A DNA stretch of 44,528 nucleotides from Actinokineospora inagensis DSM 44258 (GCF_000482865.1 NZ_AXWW01000060.1:1-44528), one strand, 5' to 3'; shown: positions 8,026-15,314, counted from the first letter of the stretch. Program-made: numbers and translations. Notes: generated by a model not told the origin, from the letters alone.

Positions 8026-8488
8026 CGTGGATCGGCACGGGACCCGACTCCGCGTGCCGGAACGCGCCGGGGATGGTGGCGACCACCTCGAAGCCGAGGG
8101 ACTTCCACAGCGCCACCGCCCCGGTGTTGGTGGACACGACGGCGTTGAACTGCATCCCCGTGTAACCGCGTGCTCGCGCGTGGTCGAGTACCGCGACAGC
8201 CAGCCCGCGTCCGATGCCCTGACCCGCGCGTGAGGGGTCGACCATGAAGCCCGCGTTGGCGATGTGGTCGCCCAGCCCCGGCTGGTTGGGCTTGAGCAGC
8301 GCGGTGCCGACCACGTCGGCACCGTCGAGCACGACGAAGACCTCGCCGGACTCGGGCATCCAGGCACGGCGCGCGGTGTCGTAATCCGTCGCCGGGTCCC
8401 ACATGTAGGTCGCGCCGGTGGACACGACGCGGTGCCACAGCGGCCAGATCGAGTCCCAGTCGTCGGCGGTGGCCAGGCGGGTGATCAT
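8006..8488 (-). CDS. GNAT N-acetyltransferase
   Basis: 160 residues. The protein begins MITRLATADDWDSIWPLWH and shows the GNAT acetyl-CoA signature in VDPSRAGQGIGRGLAVAVL. The C-terminal NTGAVALWKSLGFEVVATIPGAF segment is typical of acetyltransferases acting on small metabolites or amino-acid-like toxins. The ATG at 8488 overlaps the upstream gene's stop as ATGA, which indicates translational coupling with the membrane protein gene. Its end overlaps the plus-strand acetyltransferase by 20 bp. The substrate is unknown. Confidence 0.9.
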   Translation of the reverse strand: MITRLATADDWDSIWPLWHRVVSTGATYMWDPATDYDTARRAWMPESGEVFVVLDGADVVGTALLKPNQPGLGDHIANAGFMVDPSRAGQGIGRGLAVAVLDHARARGYTGMQFNAVVSTNTGAVALWKSLGFEVVATIPGAFRHAESGPVPIHVMYREL

Positions 8489-8925
8489 TCCTCGCCCTGC
8501 GCCCAGCGGTTGGTGGTGGCGTGGAACAGCAGGACCAGGACCACCACGCAGAGCACCGCCACCGGTACTCCGTATGCGGGGCGGCCGGATGGACCAATCG
8601 CGTACCAGGCGACGCCGAGCAGCAGCAGTTGCAGCGCGATCGACGGGCCGCGGGCGCCGCGCTTGCCGAGGACGAGGCCCGCGCCGCAGCCGATGACCCC
8701 GGCCGCGAGCACCGCGAAGTACGCCGCCTCGCCGAACACGTTCACCCCCAGCTCCGACGCCCCCGACAAGCCCCGGACCAGCAGCAACACCATGAACACC
8801 ACGGCGGTGAGGCCCTGCAGGCAGACCAGCGCCCCGGCGGCGACGACGGTGCGCGGGGCGGCGGGGGACAGTCGCACGGTGGCCTTCCGGGGGTCGGTGG
8901 GCGCGCACGATGACCCTGCGTGCAC
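8485..8925 (-). CDS. Four-helix integral membrane protein, unknown function
   Basis: 146 residues from a GTG at 8925. Four hydrophobic segments are visible: TVVAAGALVCLQGLTAVVF, AAYFAVLAAGVIGCGAGLVL, SIALQLLLLGVAWYAIG, and VPVAVLCVVVLVLLF. The pattern resembles small DUF-type actinobacterial membrane proteins, but I do not recognise the family. Start choice: TACCAT lies 7 nt before the GTG, matching a leaderless promoter; a GTG at 8877 with GGAAGG 5 nt upstream is an alternative. The stop overlaps the acetyltransferase start by 4 bp, so the two form an operon. Confidence 0.72.
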   Translation of the reverse strand: MHAGSSCAPTDPRKATVRLSPAAPRTVVAAGALVCLQGLTAVVFMVLLLVRGLSGASELGVNVFGEAAYFAVLAAGVIGCGAGLVLGKRGARGPSIALQLLLLGVAWYAIGPSGRPAYGVPVAVLCVVVLVLLFHATTNRWAQGEE

Positions 8926-8932
8926 GGAACCG

Positions 8933-8938
8933 ATGGTA
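8933..8938 (-). promoter_or_regulatory. Leaderless -10 box of the membrane protein-GNAT operon
   Basis: TACCAT on the minus strand, 7 nt before the GTG at 8925. No Shine-Dalgarno is visible at that start. Confidence 0.45.
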
Positions 8939-9129
8939 TGCCACCCGGACGGCCGGTCGTCTGCCGCGAGCGGGCCGGGCAAGATCGGCGGTGTCAACTC
9001 CTCGCGGATCGACGGGACAGACGGTCGTCTGGGTGCACCTGCCGAACCCGGGGTAAACGCGGCGAAAGGAGCCGGTCCTCGGGCAGGATGTGGTGACTCT
9101 CACGACCCGGAACCCCCGTGCACCTCGCT

Positions 9130-9135
9130 TACGCT
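9130..9135 (+). promoter_or_regulatory. Leaderless -10 box of the lipid kinase gene
   Basis: TACGCT followed by six nucleotides and then the ATG at 9142. No Shine-Dalgarno precedes the start. Confidence 0.55.
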
Positions 9136-9141
9136 CGGGTG

Positions 9142-10071
9142 ATGCGCGCTGTCCTCGTGGTGAACCCGCAAGCGACCGCCACCACCCCGGCCGGTCGGGA
9201 CGTGCTGGCGCACGCCCTGGCGAGCCAGGTGAAGCTGGAGGTCGTCGAGACCGACTACCGGGGCCACGCCCTCGCCGCGGCCGCCAGGGCCGCCGAGGAC
9301 GGGGTCGACCTCGTCGTCGCGCACGGTGGTGACGGAACGGTCAACGAGGTCGTCAACGGTCTGCTGGCGCGCGGGCCATCCGGCGCGACGCCGATGCTGG
9401 GCGTGGTGCCCGGCGGGTCGGCGAACGTGTTCGCCCGCGCCCTCGGCCTGCCCAGACATCCGGTCGAGGCGACGCACGTGCTGCTGCGGGCGATCGAGCA
9501 GGGCCGCAGTCGCCGGGTCGGGCTGGGGCTGGTCGACCCGGACGGCGAGCGGCGGTGGTTCACCTTCAACGCGGGCGTCGGCTGGGACGCGGACGTGGTG
9601 GCCGATGTGGACCGCAAACGCGGCAAGCGCACCGGGCCGTCGCTGTACGCGCGGGTCGCGCTCGCCCGCTACGCCCGGCCGAGGCGCGAACGTCCGGATC
9701 TGACGGTGGAGCTGCCGGGGGAAGATCCGATCACCGGACTGCGGCTGGCGATCGTGTCCAACACCGATCCGTGGACCTACATGGGCGCGCGGCCGATCCA
9801 CCTCAACCCCGGCTGCGGCTTCGAGACCGGTCTCGGCTTCTTCGCGCTGCGCACCCTGCGGGCGACGGTGGTGCTGCGGCACCTGCGACAAGCCTTGAGC
9901 GCCAAGGGAATCCGGCGCGGCAAGCACCTGGTGCGGCGCGACGACGCGGCCAGGGTGGTGGTGAGCGCGCCGACGCCGGTGCGGGTGCAGTGCGACGGCG
10001 ACCTGATCGGCGAGCGCACCAGGGTGGAGTTCGTGTCGGTGCCGTCGGCGCTGGCCGTCGCAGTGGTCTAG
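9142..10071 (+). CDS. Diacylglycerol/sphingosine kinase-like lipid kinase
   Basis: 309 residues of the DgkB/YegS family, which phosphorylates lipid alcohols such as diacylglycerol. The nucleotide-binding loop reads VVAHGGDGTVNEVVNGLL, after the opening strand MRAVLVVNPQATATTP. GVVPGGSANVFARALGLP is the second conserved loop. The C-terminal beta-sandwich contains FTFNAGVGWDADVV and ends with VQCDGDLIGERTRVEF, both typical. No transmembrane segment is present, so it is probably a peripheral membrane enzyme. The start is the ATG at 9142, backed by a -10 box 6 nt upstream; an in-frame upstream extension from 9118 lacks support. In mycobacteria a similar kinase also lies beside whiB1. Confidence 0.9.
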   Translation: MRAVLVVNPQATATTPAGRDVLAHALASQVKLEVVETDYRGHALAAAARAAEDGVDLVVAHGGDGTVNEVVNGLLARGPSGATPMLGVVPGGSANVFARALGLPRHPVEATHVLLRAIEQGRSRRVGLGLVDPDGERRWFTFNAGVGWDADVVADVDRKRGKRTGPSLYARVALARYARPRRERPDLTVELPGEDPITGLRLAIVSNTDPWTYMGARPIHLNPGCGFETGLGFFALRTLRATVVLRHLRQALSAKGIRRGKHLVRRDDAARVVVSAPTPVRVQCDGDLIGERTRVEFVSVPSALAVAVV

Positions 10072-10095
10072 ACCACAATTCCGCACGCACGCACC

Positions 10096-10120
10096 GGTGA
10101 TCACCTCGCCCGATCGGGCG
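10096..10120. other. Two adjacent palindromes between the lipid kinase gene and whiB1
   Basis: GGTGATCACC (10096-10105) and CGCCCGATCGGGCG (10107-10120) are perfect palindromes one base apart, 25 bp after the lipid kinase stop. The second could form a short transcript hairpin, but there is no U-run. They could be a terminator or protein sites. Confidence 0.4.
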
Positions 10121-10214
10121 TGGACACCGTTCACCGGAGTACGAAGTGATCCGGGAACGTCGTGATCAAATCGTTGCTCTCCGCACCCGCAGGCCGCTGA
10201 CCTGTCACTTTCGG

Positions 10215-10228
10215 GTGAGTTCACTCAC
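10215..10228. promoter_or_regulatory. CRP-like binding site 1 upstream of whiB1
   Basis: GTGAGTTCACTCAC fits the GTGA-N6-TCAC core recognised by CRP-family regulators, within a longer inverted repeat (GGTGAGT, 2 bp, ACTCACC). It lies about 125 bp before the whiB1 start and 18 bp before a TTGACA hexamer at 10246. Confidence 0.7.
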
Positions 10229-10245
10229 CGGGCGGAGATGAACCC

Positions 10246-10251
10246 TTGACA
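10246..10251 (+). promoter_or_regulatory. -35-like hexamer upstream of whiB1
   Basis: Perfect TTGACA between the two CRP-like sites. A matching -10 is not obvious: AGCATT at 17 bp spacing is the best candidate and overlaps CRP-like site 2. Confidence 0.45.
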
Positions 10252-10263
10252 TCTCACGCGTTC

Positions 10264-10277
10264 GTGAAAGCATTCAC
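10264..10277. promoter_or_regulatory. CRP-like binding site 2 upstream of whiB1
   Basis: GTGAAAGCATTCAC has perfect GTGA and TCAC half-sites with 6-bp spacing. It is centred 49 bp downstream of site 1 and would overlap the promoter, so binding there could repress. Confidence 0.65.
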
Positions 10278-10347
10278 AAGCACCCCGACGACCGGATCAC
10301 GACTAGAGGCGCGCCCACACACGCGCCCGAGCGAGGAGCAAGTAGAA

Positions 10348-10602
10348 ATGGACTGGCGCCACCGCGCGGCCTGCCGTGACGAGGACCCCGAGCTGTTCTT
10401 CCCGGTGGGAACCAGCGGTCCTGCGATCCTGCAGGTCTCCGAGGCGAAGGCCGTTTGCCACCGCTGCCCCGTCGCTGCCAACTGCCTGTCATGGGCGCTC
10501 GAGAGCGGCCAGGACGCTGGCGTTTGGGGCGGTATGAGTGAGGACGAGCGTCGCGCGCTGAAGCGCCGCAACGCCCGTACCAGGGCCCGGAGCAACGCCT
10601 GA
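10348..10602 (+). CDS. whiB1: WhiB1-type iron-sulfur transcription regulator
   Basis: 84 residues, the length of mycobacterial WhiB1 and streptomycete WblE. The four [4Fe-4S] cysteines are C9, C37, C40 and C46 (RAACRDEDPELFFP; AVCHRCPVAANCLSWAL). The GVWGGMSEDERRALKRR turn and basic tail follow, as used to contact DNA and the primary sigma factor. Known for the family: an essential, nitric-oxide-sensitive cofactor of the housekeeping sigma factor. The ATG at 10348 lies 12 nt after GAGGAG; the longer open frame from 10246 is the leader. Two CRP-like sites and a TTGACA lie upstream and a strong hairpin follows. It is followed by a convergent PdtaS-like kinase gene, as in Mycobacterium tuberculosis. 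Confidence 0.95.
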   Translation: MDWRHRAACRDEDPELFFPVGTSGPAILQVSEAKAVCHRCPVAANCLSWALESGQDAGVWGGMSEDERRALKRRNARTRARSNA

Positions 10603-10619
10603 TTGCCTAGAACGATGGG

Positions 10620-10661
10620 GAACGCCCCCTGTCCGCTGTAGACCGCGGACAGGGGGCGTTC
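10620..10661 (+). terminator. Strong intrinsic terminator of whiB1
   Basis: A 17-bp perfect stem (GAACGCCCCCTGTCCGC, 10620-10636, with its complement at 10645-10661) has an 8-nt loop and is followed by TCTCTGTTT. It begins 17 bp after the whiB1 stop. Between it and 10898 I see no gene. Confidence 0.9.
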
Positions 10662-10898
10662 TCTGTTTCCGGGGTCGCGCCATGCCGCCGGACGGCAAGC
10701 CCTCCGAACCTTCGCTGCGACGACCGGTGAATTCCGAGCGGTGAGCGGTCGAATGTATAACGCCGGACTATATGTGTTCGATGTATGGCGGCGGGTGATT
10801 GCTTCGCCGAATGAGTTGGTCGGCCGGGGAATTGCCGGGGATTCACCCCGGGCGTCCGGGTTGGCACATTTCGTCAAAGCGCGGTGGTGGGTTGGGGA

Positions 10899-12410
10899 CT
10901 AGCGGCGGTGCGAGAGGGGGACGCGCAGGACCGCCTCGGTGCCCGCCTCGTCGCGGCGGCGCAGGGACAGCGTGCCGCGCAGCTCCGACTCGACGAGGGT
11001 GCGCACGATCTGCAGGCCGAGGCCGTTGGTGCGCTCCAGGGAGAAGCCGGGCGGCAGGCCGCGGCCGTCGTCGGCGACCAGGACGTCGAGCCAGCGGGCC
11101 GAGCGGGTGGCCGAGACGACCACGGAGCCGGAGCTGCCCGGCGGGAACGCGTGCTCGACGGCGTTCTGGATGAGCTCGGTCAGGACCATCACCAGCGGCG
11201 TCGCCGTCTCGGCCGCCACCACGCCGAACTGGCCGTCCTTGCGCACCTGCACGTGGCTCTCCGCGACCGCGACGTCCCCGACCACCGGGATCACCTTGTC
11301 CACCAAGGCGTCCAGGTCCACCCGTTCGTCTACGGACGTGGACAGCGTCTCGTGCACCATGGCGATCGCGGACACCCGGCGCACCGACTCGGCCAGCGCC
11401 TCCTTGGCCTCCGGGCTGCTGGTCCGCCGGGACTGCAGGCGCAGCAGCGCGGCCACCGTCTGCAGGTTGTTCTTCACCCGGTGGTGGATCTCCCGGATGG
11501 TCGCGTCCTTGGACAGCAGCGCCCGGTCCCGGCGGCGCACCTCGGTGACGTCCCGGCACAGCACCAGCGCCCCCGCCGCCTTGCCCCCCGGCCGCAGCGG
11601 CAACGCGCGGAACAGCACGGCGGCGCCACGCCGGGACTCGGCCTCGGTGCGCATCCCCGGCTGCCCCTCCAACGCGGCCACGATCCGCTGCGCCACCTCG
11701 GTCGCGTCGAACGGGTCGCCGATCAGCGTGCGGGTCAACGGGGCGAGCCGAACTCCGACCAGGTCGGACGCGTGCCCCATCCGGTGGTACGCCGACAACG
11801 CGTTCGGGCTGGCGAAGACCACGGCGCCCGCGGTGTCCAGGCGCAGCAGACCGTCACCGACCCGCGGACTGGTGTGCACGTCCGGTGACGGCTCGGTGGT
11901 GGGGAACGTGCCGTCGGCGACCATCTGGCACAGGTCACCCGCGATACCGAGGTAGGCGATCTCCAACGCGCTCGGCACCCGCGGCACCGCCAGGTTCGTC
12001 TCCCGCGACAACACGGCGACGACCTCACCACCGAACGTCACCGGGATCGCCTCGCGGCGCACCGGCACCCCCAGGTACCAGCGCGGGTCCTCCTCACGGC
12101 AGATCCGCCGCTCCGCGATGGCCCGCCGCAACTGCGGGTGGTCCATCGCGGTGGTGTGGCTGGCGACCACGTCCTCCGGGTGCGCCGTCGGCCCCGTCGT
12201 CGGCCGCGCCTGCGCCACGCAGATGTACCGCCGCTGCACCCCCGACGGCAACGGCGTCCCGTCGGCCGCGGTCTCCGGCACCCACAACAGGAAGTCGGCG
12301 AAGGACAGGTCGGAGAGCAACTGCCACTCCGCGACCACGGTCTGCAGGTGGTCAACCGCCCCACCGGACAACCCCGTGTGCTCGGCCAGCAGATCGGAGA
12401 GCGTCGACAC
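10899..12410 (-). CDS. pdtaS: PdtaS-type sensor histidine kinase
   Basis: 503 residues from a GTG at 12410. Domain order: N-terminal GAF-like sensor (about 1-200; opens STLSDLLAEHTGLSGGAVDHLQ with SDLSFADFLLWV soon after), PAS-like domain (about 205-300), HisKA_2 dimerisation domain with EIHHRVKNNLQTVAALLRLQ (phospho-His in the HHR motif), and an HATPase domain with ELIQNAVEHAF, DDGRGLP and NGLGLQIV. No membrane segments, so it is cytosolic. Known for the family: it phosphorylates the ANTAR RNA-binding regulator PdtaR, and in mycobacteria it senses copper and nitric oxide. No pdtaR lies in this window. The start matches the mycobacterial protein (STLxDLLAEHT), and TAGCGT lies 7 nt before it, so the transcript looks leaderless. 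It is adjacent to whiB1, as in mycobacteria. Confidence 0.92.
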   Translation of the reverse strand: MSTLSDLLAEHTGLSGGAVDHLQTVVAEWQLLSDLSFADFLLWVPETAADGTPLPSGVQRRYICVAQARPTTGPTAHPEDVVASHTTAMDHPQLRRAIAERRICREEDPRWYLGVPVRREAIPVTFGGEVVAVLSRETNLAVPRVPSALEIAYLGIAGDLCQMVADGTFPTTEPSPDVHTSPRVGDGLLRLDTAGAVVFASPNALSAYHRMGHASDLVGVRLAPLTRTLIGDPFDATEVAQRIVAALEGQPGMRTEAESRRGAAVLFRALPLRPGGKAAGALVLCRDVTEVRRRDRALLSKDATIREIHHRVKNNLQTVAALLRLQSRRTSSPEAKEALAESVRRVSAIAMVHETLSTSVDERVDLDALVDKVIPVVGDVAVAESHVQVRKDGQFGVVAAETATPLVMVLTELIQNAVEHAFPPGSSGSVVVSATRSARWLDVLVADDGRGLPPGFSLERTNGLGLQIVRTLVESELRGTLSLRRRDEAGTEAVLRVPLSHRR

Positions 12411-12417
12411 CGGGCGC

Positions 12418-12423
12418 ACGCTA
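12418..12423 (-). promoter_or_regulatory. Leaderless -10 box of pdtaS
   Basis: TAGCGT on the minus strand, seven nucleotides before the GTG at 12410. No Shine-Dalgarno is present. Confidence 0.6.
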
Positions 12424-12508
12424 CTCGACCCGCGCCCCACCGCCGCCCCCGAGAACCCGGACGTGGCAAAATCAGCCGCTCAAGCCCACGCTCAACCCAG
12501 GAGGCACC

Positions 12509-12583
12509 ATGTCGAAGCGCGCCCGCAAGCGTCGCGACCGCAAGAGGGGTGGCGCGAACCACGGCAAGCGCCCCAACGCCTGA
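12509..12583 (+). CDS. Small basic ribosomal protein bL37 (24 residues)
   Basis: An ATG at 12509 preceded by AGGAGG (6 nt spacing) opens a 24-codon frame. The product is highly basic (KRARKRRDRKR) and ends NHGKRPNA. This matches my recollection of bL37, the 24-residue large-subunit protein first seen in the Mycobacterium smegmatis ribosome, including its genomic position near whiB1 and pdtaS. A clean intrinsic hairpin follows 19 bp later. It is divergent from pdtaS. It is short enough that automated gene callers often miss it. Confidence 0.8.
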   Translation: MSKRARKRRDRKRGGANHGKRPNA

Positions 12584-12602
12584 GCGGACCGCACACGCGT
12601 CG

Positions 12603-12637
12603 AAGGCCCCGGCACCCCTGACAGGGACCGGGGCCTT
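12603..12637 (+). terminator. Intrinsic terminator of the bL37 gene
   Basis: A 10-bp stem (AAGGCCCCGG, 12603-12612, with CCGGGGCCTT, 12628-12637) contains an inner CCCT/AGGG pairing and is followed by TTCC. A nearly identical stem occurs at 13371-13406. Confidence 0.85.
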
Positions 12638-12880
12638 TCCACACCCCGCCCCCGTCTTCCCGATTGGGTCGGGTAACCCTCCAACCCACCGTTTGACCTG
12701 CGGGTCCTGTGCGACGGACCGCCGATCCACACGACATGCGTCACTCACCGGCCGCCGCCGGTGCTTGTTTCCCACCCGCCGGCACAAACCCACCCCCGGG
12801 CGGCCCCCACCCTTCCCGGGGGGCGGCCCCGGTGCCAGTCTACCGGCTGGGCAAGATCGACAGGGGTTGGTGTTGTTGGC

Positions 12881-12908
12881 TGTGGGCAACCGGGAAGGTT
12901 GTGGACAA
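12881..12908 (-). other. DnaA-box-like pair
   Basis: On the minus strand TTGCCCACA (12881-12889) and TTGTCCACA (12900-12908) lie 19 bp apart. TTGTCCACA is the consensus DnaA box of Streptomyces. They are outside any gene. Confidence 0.5.
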
Positions 12909-12953
12909 CTCAAGCCTGCCTACATCCGACGACGGCGAACGGAACCGGTCGGC

Positions 12954-13350
12954 CGGCGTAAGCCGAACTCGGAGACGGCCCAGGGATCGCCGTGAGCCGA
13001 ACTCGGAGACCGCCCGAGGACCAGCGTGAACCGAACCTGGAGACCGCCCGGCGACCAGCATGAACCGAACCCGAACCCGAACCCGAAGACGAACCCGAAC
13101 CAGGGACCAGGGACCAGGGACCAGGGACCAGGGACCAGGGACCAGGGACCAGGGACCAGGGACCAGGGACCAGGGACCAGGGACCAGCGTGAACCGAACT
13201 CGAAGGCGGGCCAAGGACAAGCATGAGCCGAACTGAAGGCCGCCCGGCGACCAGCGTGGACCGAGGTCGGAGACGGACCAGCGTGAGAGCCGAGGTCGGA
13301 GACGGGGCAGCAGACCAGCGTGAGGCGGGCTCGAAGGCGGGTCACCGGTG
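12954..13350. repeat. 34-bp degenerate minisatellite, about nine units
   Basis: Units start at GCGTGA or GCATGA near 12988, 13023, 13057, 13187, 13221, 13254, 13281 and 13318, with a diverged first unit at 12954. The consensus is roughly GCGTGAACCGAACTCGGAGACC followed by GCCCGGCGACCA. One unit is interrupted by short (GAACCC)n and (CCAGGGA)n tracts. The open frames across it only reflect repeat periodicity. The whole stretch from 12640 to 13370 contains no supportable gene. Confidence 0.85.
13100..13183. repeat. Perfect heptanucleotide microsatellite (CCAGGGA)12
   Basis: Twelve uninterrupted copies of CCAGGGA, followed by CCAG. Because 7 is not a multiple of 3, all three frames of a strand encode the same 7-residue cycle, so long open frames here are an artefact. 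It sits inside a unit of the surrounding 34-bp minisatellite, just after a (GAACCC)n tract. Confidence 0.95.
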
Positions 13351-13370
13351 CGGCCAAGTACCGGAACGTC

Positions 13371-13406
13371 GAAGGCCCCGGCACCTGGGCGGGTACCGGG
13401 GCCTTC
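13371..13406 (-). terminator. Terminator of the sigR-rsrA operon
   Basis: An 11-bp stem (GAAGGCCCCGG, 13371-13381, with CCGGGGCCTTC, 13396-13406) and a 14-nt loop lie 26 bp beyond the rsrA stop. On the minus strand it is followed by GACGTTCC. Confidence 0.8.
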
Positions 13407-13432
13407 GCGCGATCGGGGTCGGGCGACCGGGC

Positions 13433-13774
13433 TCAGTCGTCGCCGCGGCCGATCGTGGGTTCGGCGACGCGGGTGATGGCGGTGATCTGGGTGACCTCGG
13501 TGACCTGGACGCCGCCGTGTTCGATGACGGTGCGGCGGATGGAGGCGCGGACCCGTTCGCGGAACTCCTCGGTGGCCAGGTCGCCGCCGCACTTGCGGGC
13601 GAGCAGGACCTTGAGGTTCTCCTGCAGGCCGTACTGCTCCAGGCAGGGGCTGCACTCGTCGAGGTGGCGCTGCAGGGTTTCCCGGCGGACCGAGTCGCAT
13701 TCGCTGTCGAGGAACTGCCAGACCTCGGCGAGCACGTCCCCGCAGTGGGTCTCGTGGTGGTTGCCGCAGCTCAC
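13433..13774 (-). CDS. rsrA: Mycothiol-system anti-sigma factor (RsrA/RshA type)
   Basis: 113 residues. A zinc-containing anti-sigma factor that releases its sigma factor when its cysteines are oxidised. The zinc motif is HLDECSPC (H-x3-C-x2-C), with further cysteines at positions 3 and 11 ([14 protein letters not shown]) as in RsrA and Rsh[15 protein letters not shown] and the [14 protein letters not shown] helix follow. GTG at 13774 overlaps the sigR stop as GTGA, which ensures coupled synthesis. It lies in the same operon order as S. coelicolor sigR-rsrA and mycobacterial sigH-rshA. A terminator hairpin follows. Confidence 0.93.
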   Translation of the reverse strand: MSCGNHHETHCGDVLAEVWQFLDSECDSVRRETLQRHLDECSPCLEQYGLQENLKVLLARKCGGDLATEEFRERVRASIRRTVIEHGGVQVTEVTQITAITRVAEPTIGRGDD

Positions 13775-14391
13775 GCCCCGCTCACCTCCCGGACGAACCC
13801 GCGCTCGCGGGCGACATCGGCGAGCAGGTCGCGCAATTGGCGCCTGCCCCGGTGCAACCGGGACATCACGGTCCCGATCGGCGTCCCCATGATCTCCGCG
13901 ATCTCCTTGTAGGCGAAACCCTCGACGTCGGCCAGGTACACCGCGAGCCGGAACTCCTCGGGGAGCTGCTGCAGCGCCTGCTTCACGTCGTCGTCGGGCA
14001 GCAGGTCCATCGCCTCGGTCTCGGCCGAGCGCAACCCGGTGGGGCTGTGGTTCTCCGCCTTCGCCAACTGCCAGTCGGTGATCTCTTCGGTCGGCGCCTG
14101 CACCGGCTGCCGCTGCCGCTTGCGGTACCCGTTGATGTAGGTGTTGGTGAGGATCCGGTAGAGCCACGCCTTCAGGTTCGTCCCCGCCGAGAACGACGCG
14201 AACGCGGCGAACGCCTTGAGGTAGGTCTCCTGGACCAGGTCCTCGGCGTCGGCGGGGTTGCGGGTCATCCGCAGCGCGGCGGAGTACAACTGGTCGAGCA
14301 GCGGCATGGCGTCGCGCTCGAACCGGTCGGCGCGCATCGCGGCGGACTCCGGCTCGGTGGATGGCATGAACTCGGCGTCGGTGCGGGGCAC
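13771..14391 (-). CDS. sigR: ECF sigma factor SigR/SigH (thiol-oxidative stress)
   Basis: 206 residues from GTG 14391, which follows AAGGAG by 4 nt. Region 2 is visible in [23 protein letters not shown] and [18 protein letters not shown], and region 4 in [20 protein letters not shown], then [22 protein letters not shown]. This is the SigR/SigH/SigE group controlling thioredoxin, mycothiol and proteolysis genes. The reading frame stays open for 55 codons upstream. A GTG at 14517 lies about 10 nt after the -10 motif of a SigR-type promoter, so an extended isoform like SigR' of Streptomyces is possible. The gene is followed by rsrA with a 4-bp overlap. Confidence 0.94.
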   Translation of the reverse strand: MPRTDAEFMPSTEPESAAMRADRFERDAMPLLDQLYSAALRMTRNPADAEDLVQETYLKAFAAFASFSAGTNLKAWLYRILTNTYINGYRKRQRQPVQAPTEEITDWQLAKAENHSPTGLRSAETEAMDLLPDDDVKQALQQLPEEFRLAVYLADVEGFAYKEIAEIMGTPIGTVMSRLHRGRRQLRDLLADVARERGFVREVSGA

Positions 14392-14526
14392 CGGGCTCCT
14401 TTCGGGTGCGCGCACACCCGTGTTCAGGTGCGCGTACGGCACCACCGAGCTTACGCGGCCATCCCCGGGGCGGCTCCGGTCCTGCCGCCTGGGCCTCGAC
14501 ACACGCTCTGTCAGCACACCCGGCAC

Positions 14527-14553
14527 AACACCGACCGCGCGCCCGGCATTCCC
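14527..14553 (-). promoter_or_regulatory. SigR-dependent autoregulatory promoter
   Basis: On the minus strand GGGAAT (14553-14548) is followed by exactly 18 bp and then GTT (14529-14527). This matches the SigR/SigH consensus GGAAT-N18/19-GTT. It lies upstream of sigR and implies positive autoregulation. Confidence 0.8.
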
Positions 14554-14560
14554 CACCCCC

Positions 14561-14566
14561 TAGGCT
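14561..14566 (+). promoter_or_regulatory. Leaderless -10 box of ybaK
   Basis: TAGGCT followed by seven nucleotides and then the GTG at 14574. It overlaps the region divergent to the sigR promoter by a few bases. Confidence 0.55.
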
Positions 14567-14573
14567 GCGCGTC

Positions 14574-15050
14574 GTGGCAGGTCAGGGAACCCCGGCAACC
14601 GCGCTGCTGGCGAAGCGCAAGATCACGCACCAGGTCCACTCGTACGAGCACGACCCGCGCGAGTCCTACGGCCTGGAGGCCGCCGCCGCCCTCGGCGTCG
14701 AGCCCGCCCGGGTCTTCAAGACCCTGCTGGCCGAGGTCGACGGCACCCTCACCGTCGGCATCGTCCCCGTCGACACCCAACTCGACCTCAAGGCCCTGGC
14801 GGCGGCCGTCGGCGGGAAGAAGGCGCGGATGGCCGACGTCACCGTCGCCGAGCGCACCACCGGTTACGTGGCGGGCGGCATCTCCCCACTCGGTCAACGC
14901 AAACGCTTGCGCACCGTGCTGGACACCTCCGCCACCACGTTCCCCACCCTGTTCTGCTCCGGCGGCCGACGCGGCCTGGAGATCGAACTCACCGGCACCG
15001 ACCTCGCCACCCTCACCGACGCCAAGATCGCCGACATCGCCACCCGCTAG
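14574..15050 (+). CDS. ybaK: Cys-tRNA(Pro)/Cys-tRNA(Cys) deacylase, YbaK/EbsC type
   Basis: 158 residues, the usual length. Removes cysteine mischarged on tRNA(Pro). Motifs include TPATALLAKRKITHQVHSYEH at the start, GLEAAAALGVEPARVFKTLL, the VGIVPVDTQLDLKAL strand, the conserved KK in GGKKARMADV, and the glycine loop GYVAGGISPLGQRKRL, followed by FCSGGRRGLEIEL. The GTG at 14574 gives the expected N-terminus and lies 7 nt after a TAGGCT box; the frame upstream to 14406 belongs to no family. It is divergent from sigR with tightly packed promoters. Confidence 0.93.
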   Translation: MAGQGTPATALLAKRKITHQVHSYEHDPRESYGLEAAAALGVEPARVFKTLLAEVDGTLTVGIVPVDTQLDLKALAAAVGGKKARMADVTVAERTTGYVAGGISPLGQRKRLRTVLDTSATTFPTLFCSGGRRGLEIELTGTDLATLTDAKIADIATR

Positions 15051-15286
15051 CCCAACTCCCGCCGAGGCCCCCACCCCACCTGCCCCGCCAGACCCCGGAC
15101 CGCCCCGCCACCAGCGCCCCCACCACCAGCGACTTCACCACCAGCGACTTCACCGACATTCCACCGATCCAGCGCTTGCCGATCGCCCCCGCCAGTGCCA
15201 AGCCAGACCCCACCCACCCGGGGGCCGGTCGCCCATCCATGACGATAGCGAACTCGGCGGGTTGTCAAGGGGGACGCGGGGTCGGC

Positions 15287-15314
15287 TGTGGACAAGTCAA
15301 GGAGATGTGGACAA
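15287..15314 (-). other. Two exact DnaA-box-like motifs
   Basis: TTGTCCACA on the minus strand at 15287-15295 and 15306-15314, 19 bp apart, in the 374-bp gap between ybaK and phzF. The same gap also holds two copies of CACCAGCGACTTCAC (about 15124-15153) and the phzF terminator, but no gene that I can support. Confidence 0.5.

Noticed and set aside
13100-13183. CRISPR-like array
   Set aside because: Seven-bp units without spacers; a simple microsatellite.
12840-13700. 286-codon minus-strand ORF rich in SLVPGPW repeats
   Set aside because: The repeat is the frame-independent translation of the heptamer tract and the frame runs antisense/out of frame through rsrA; no start signal or family similarity.
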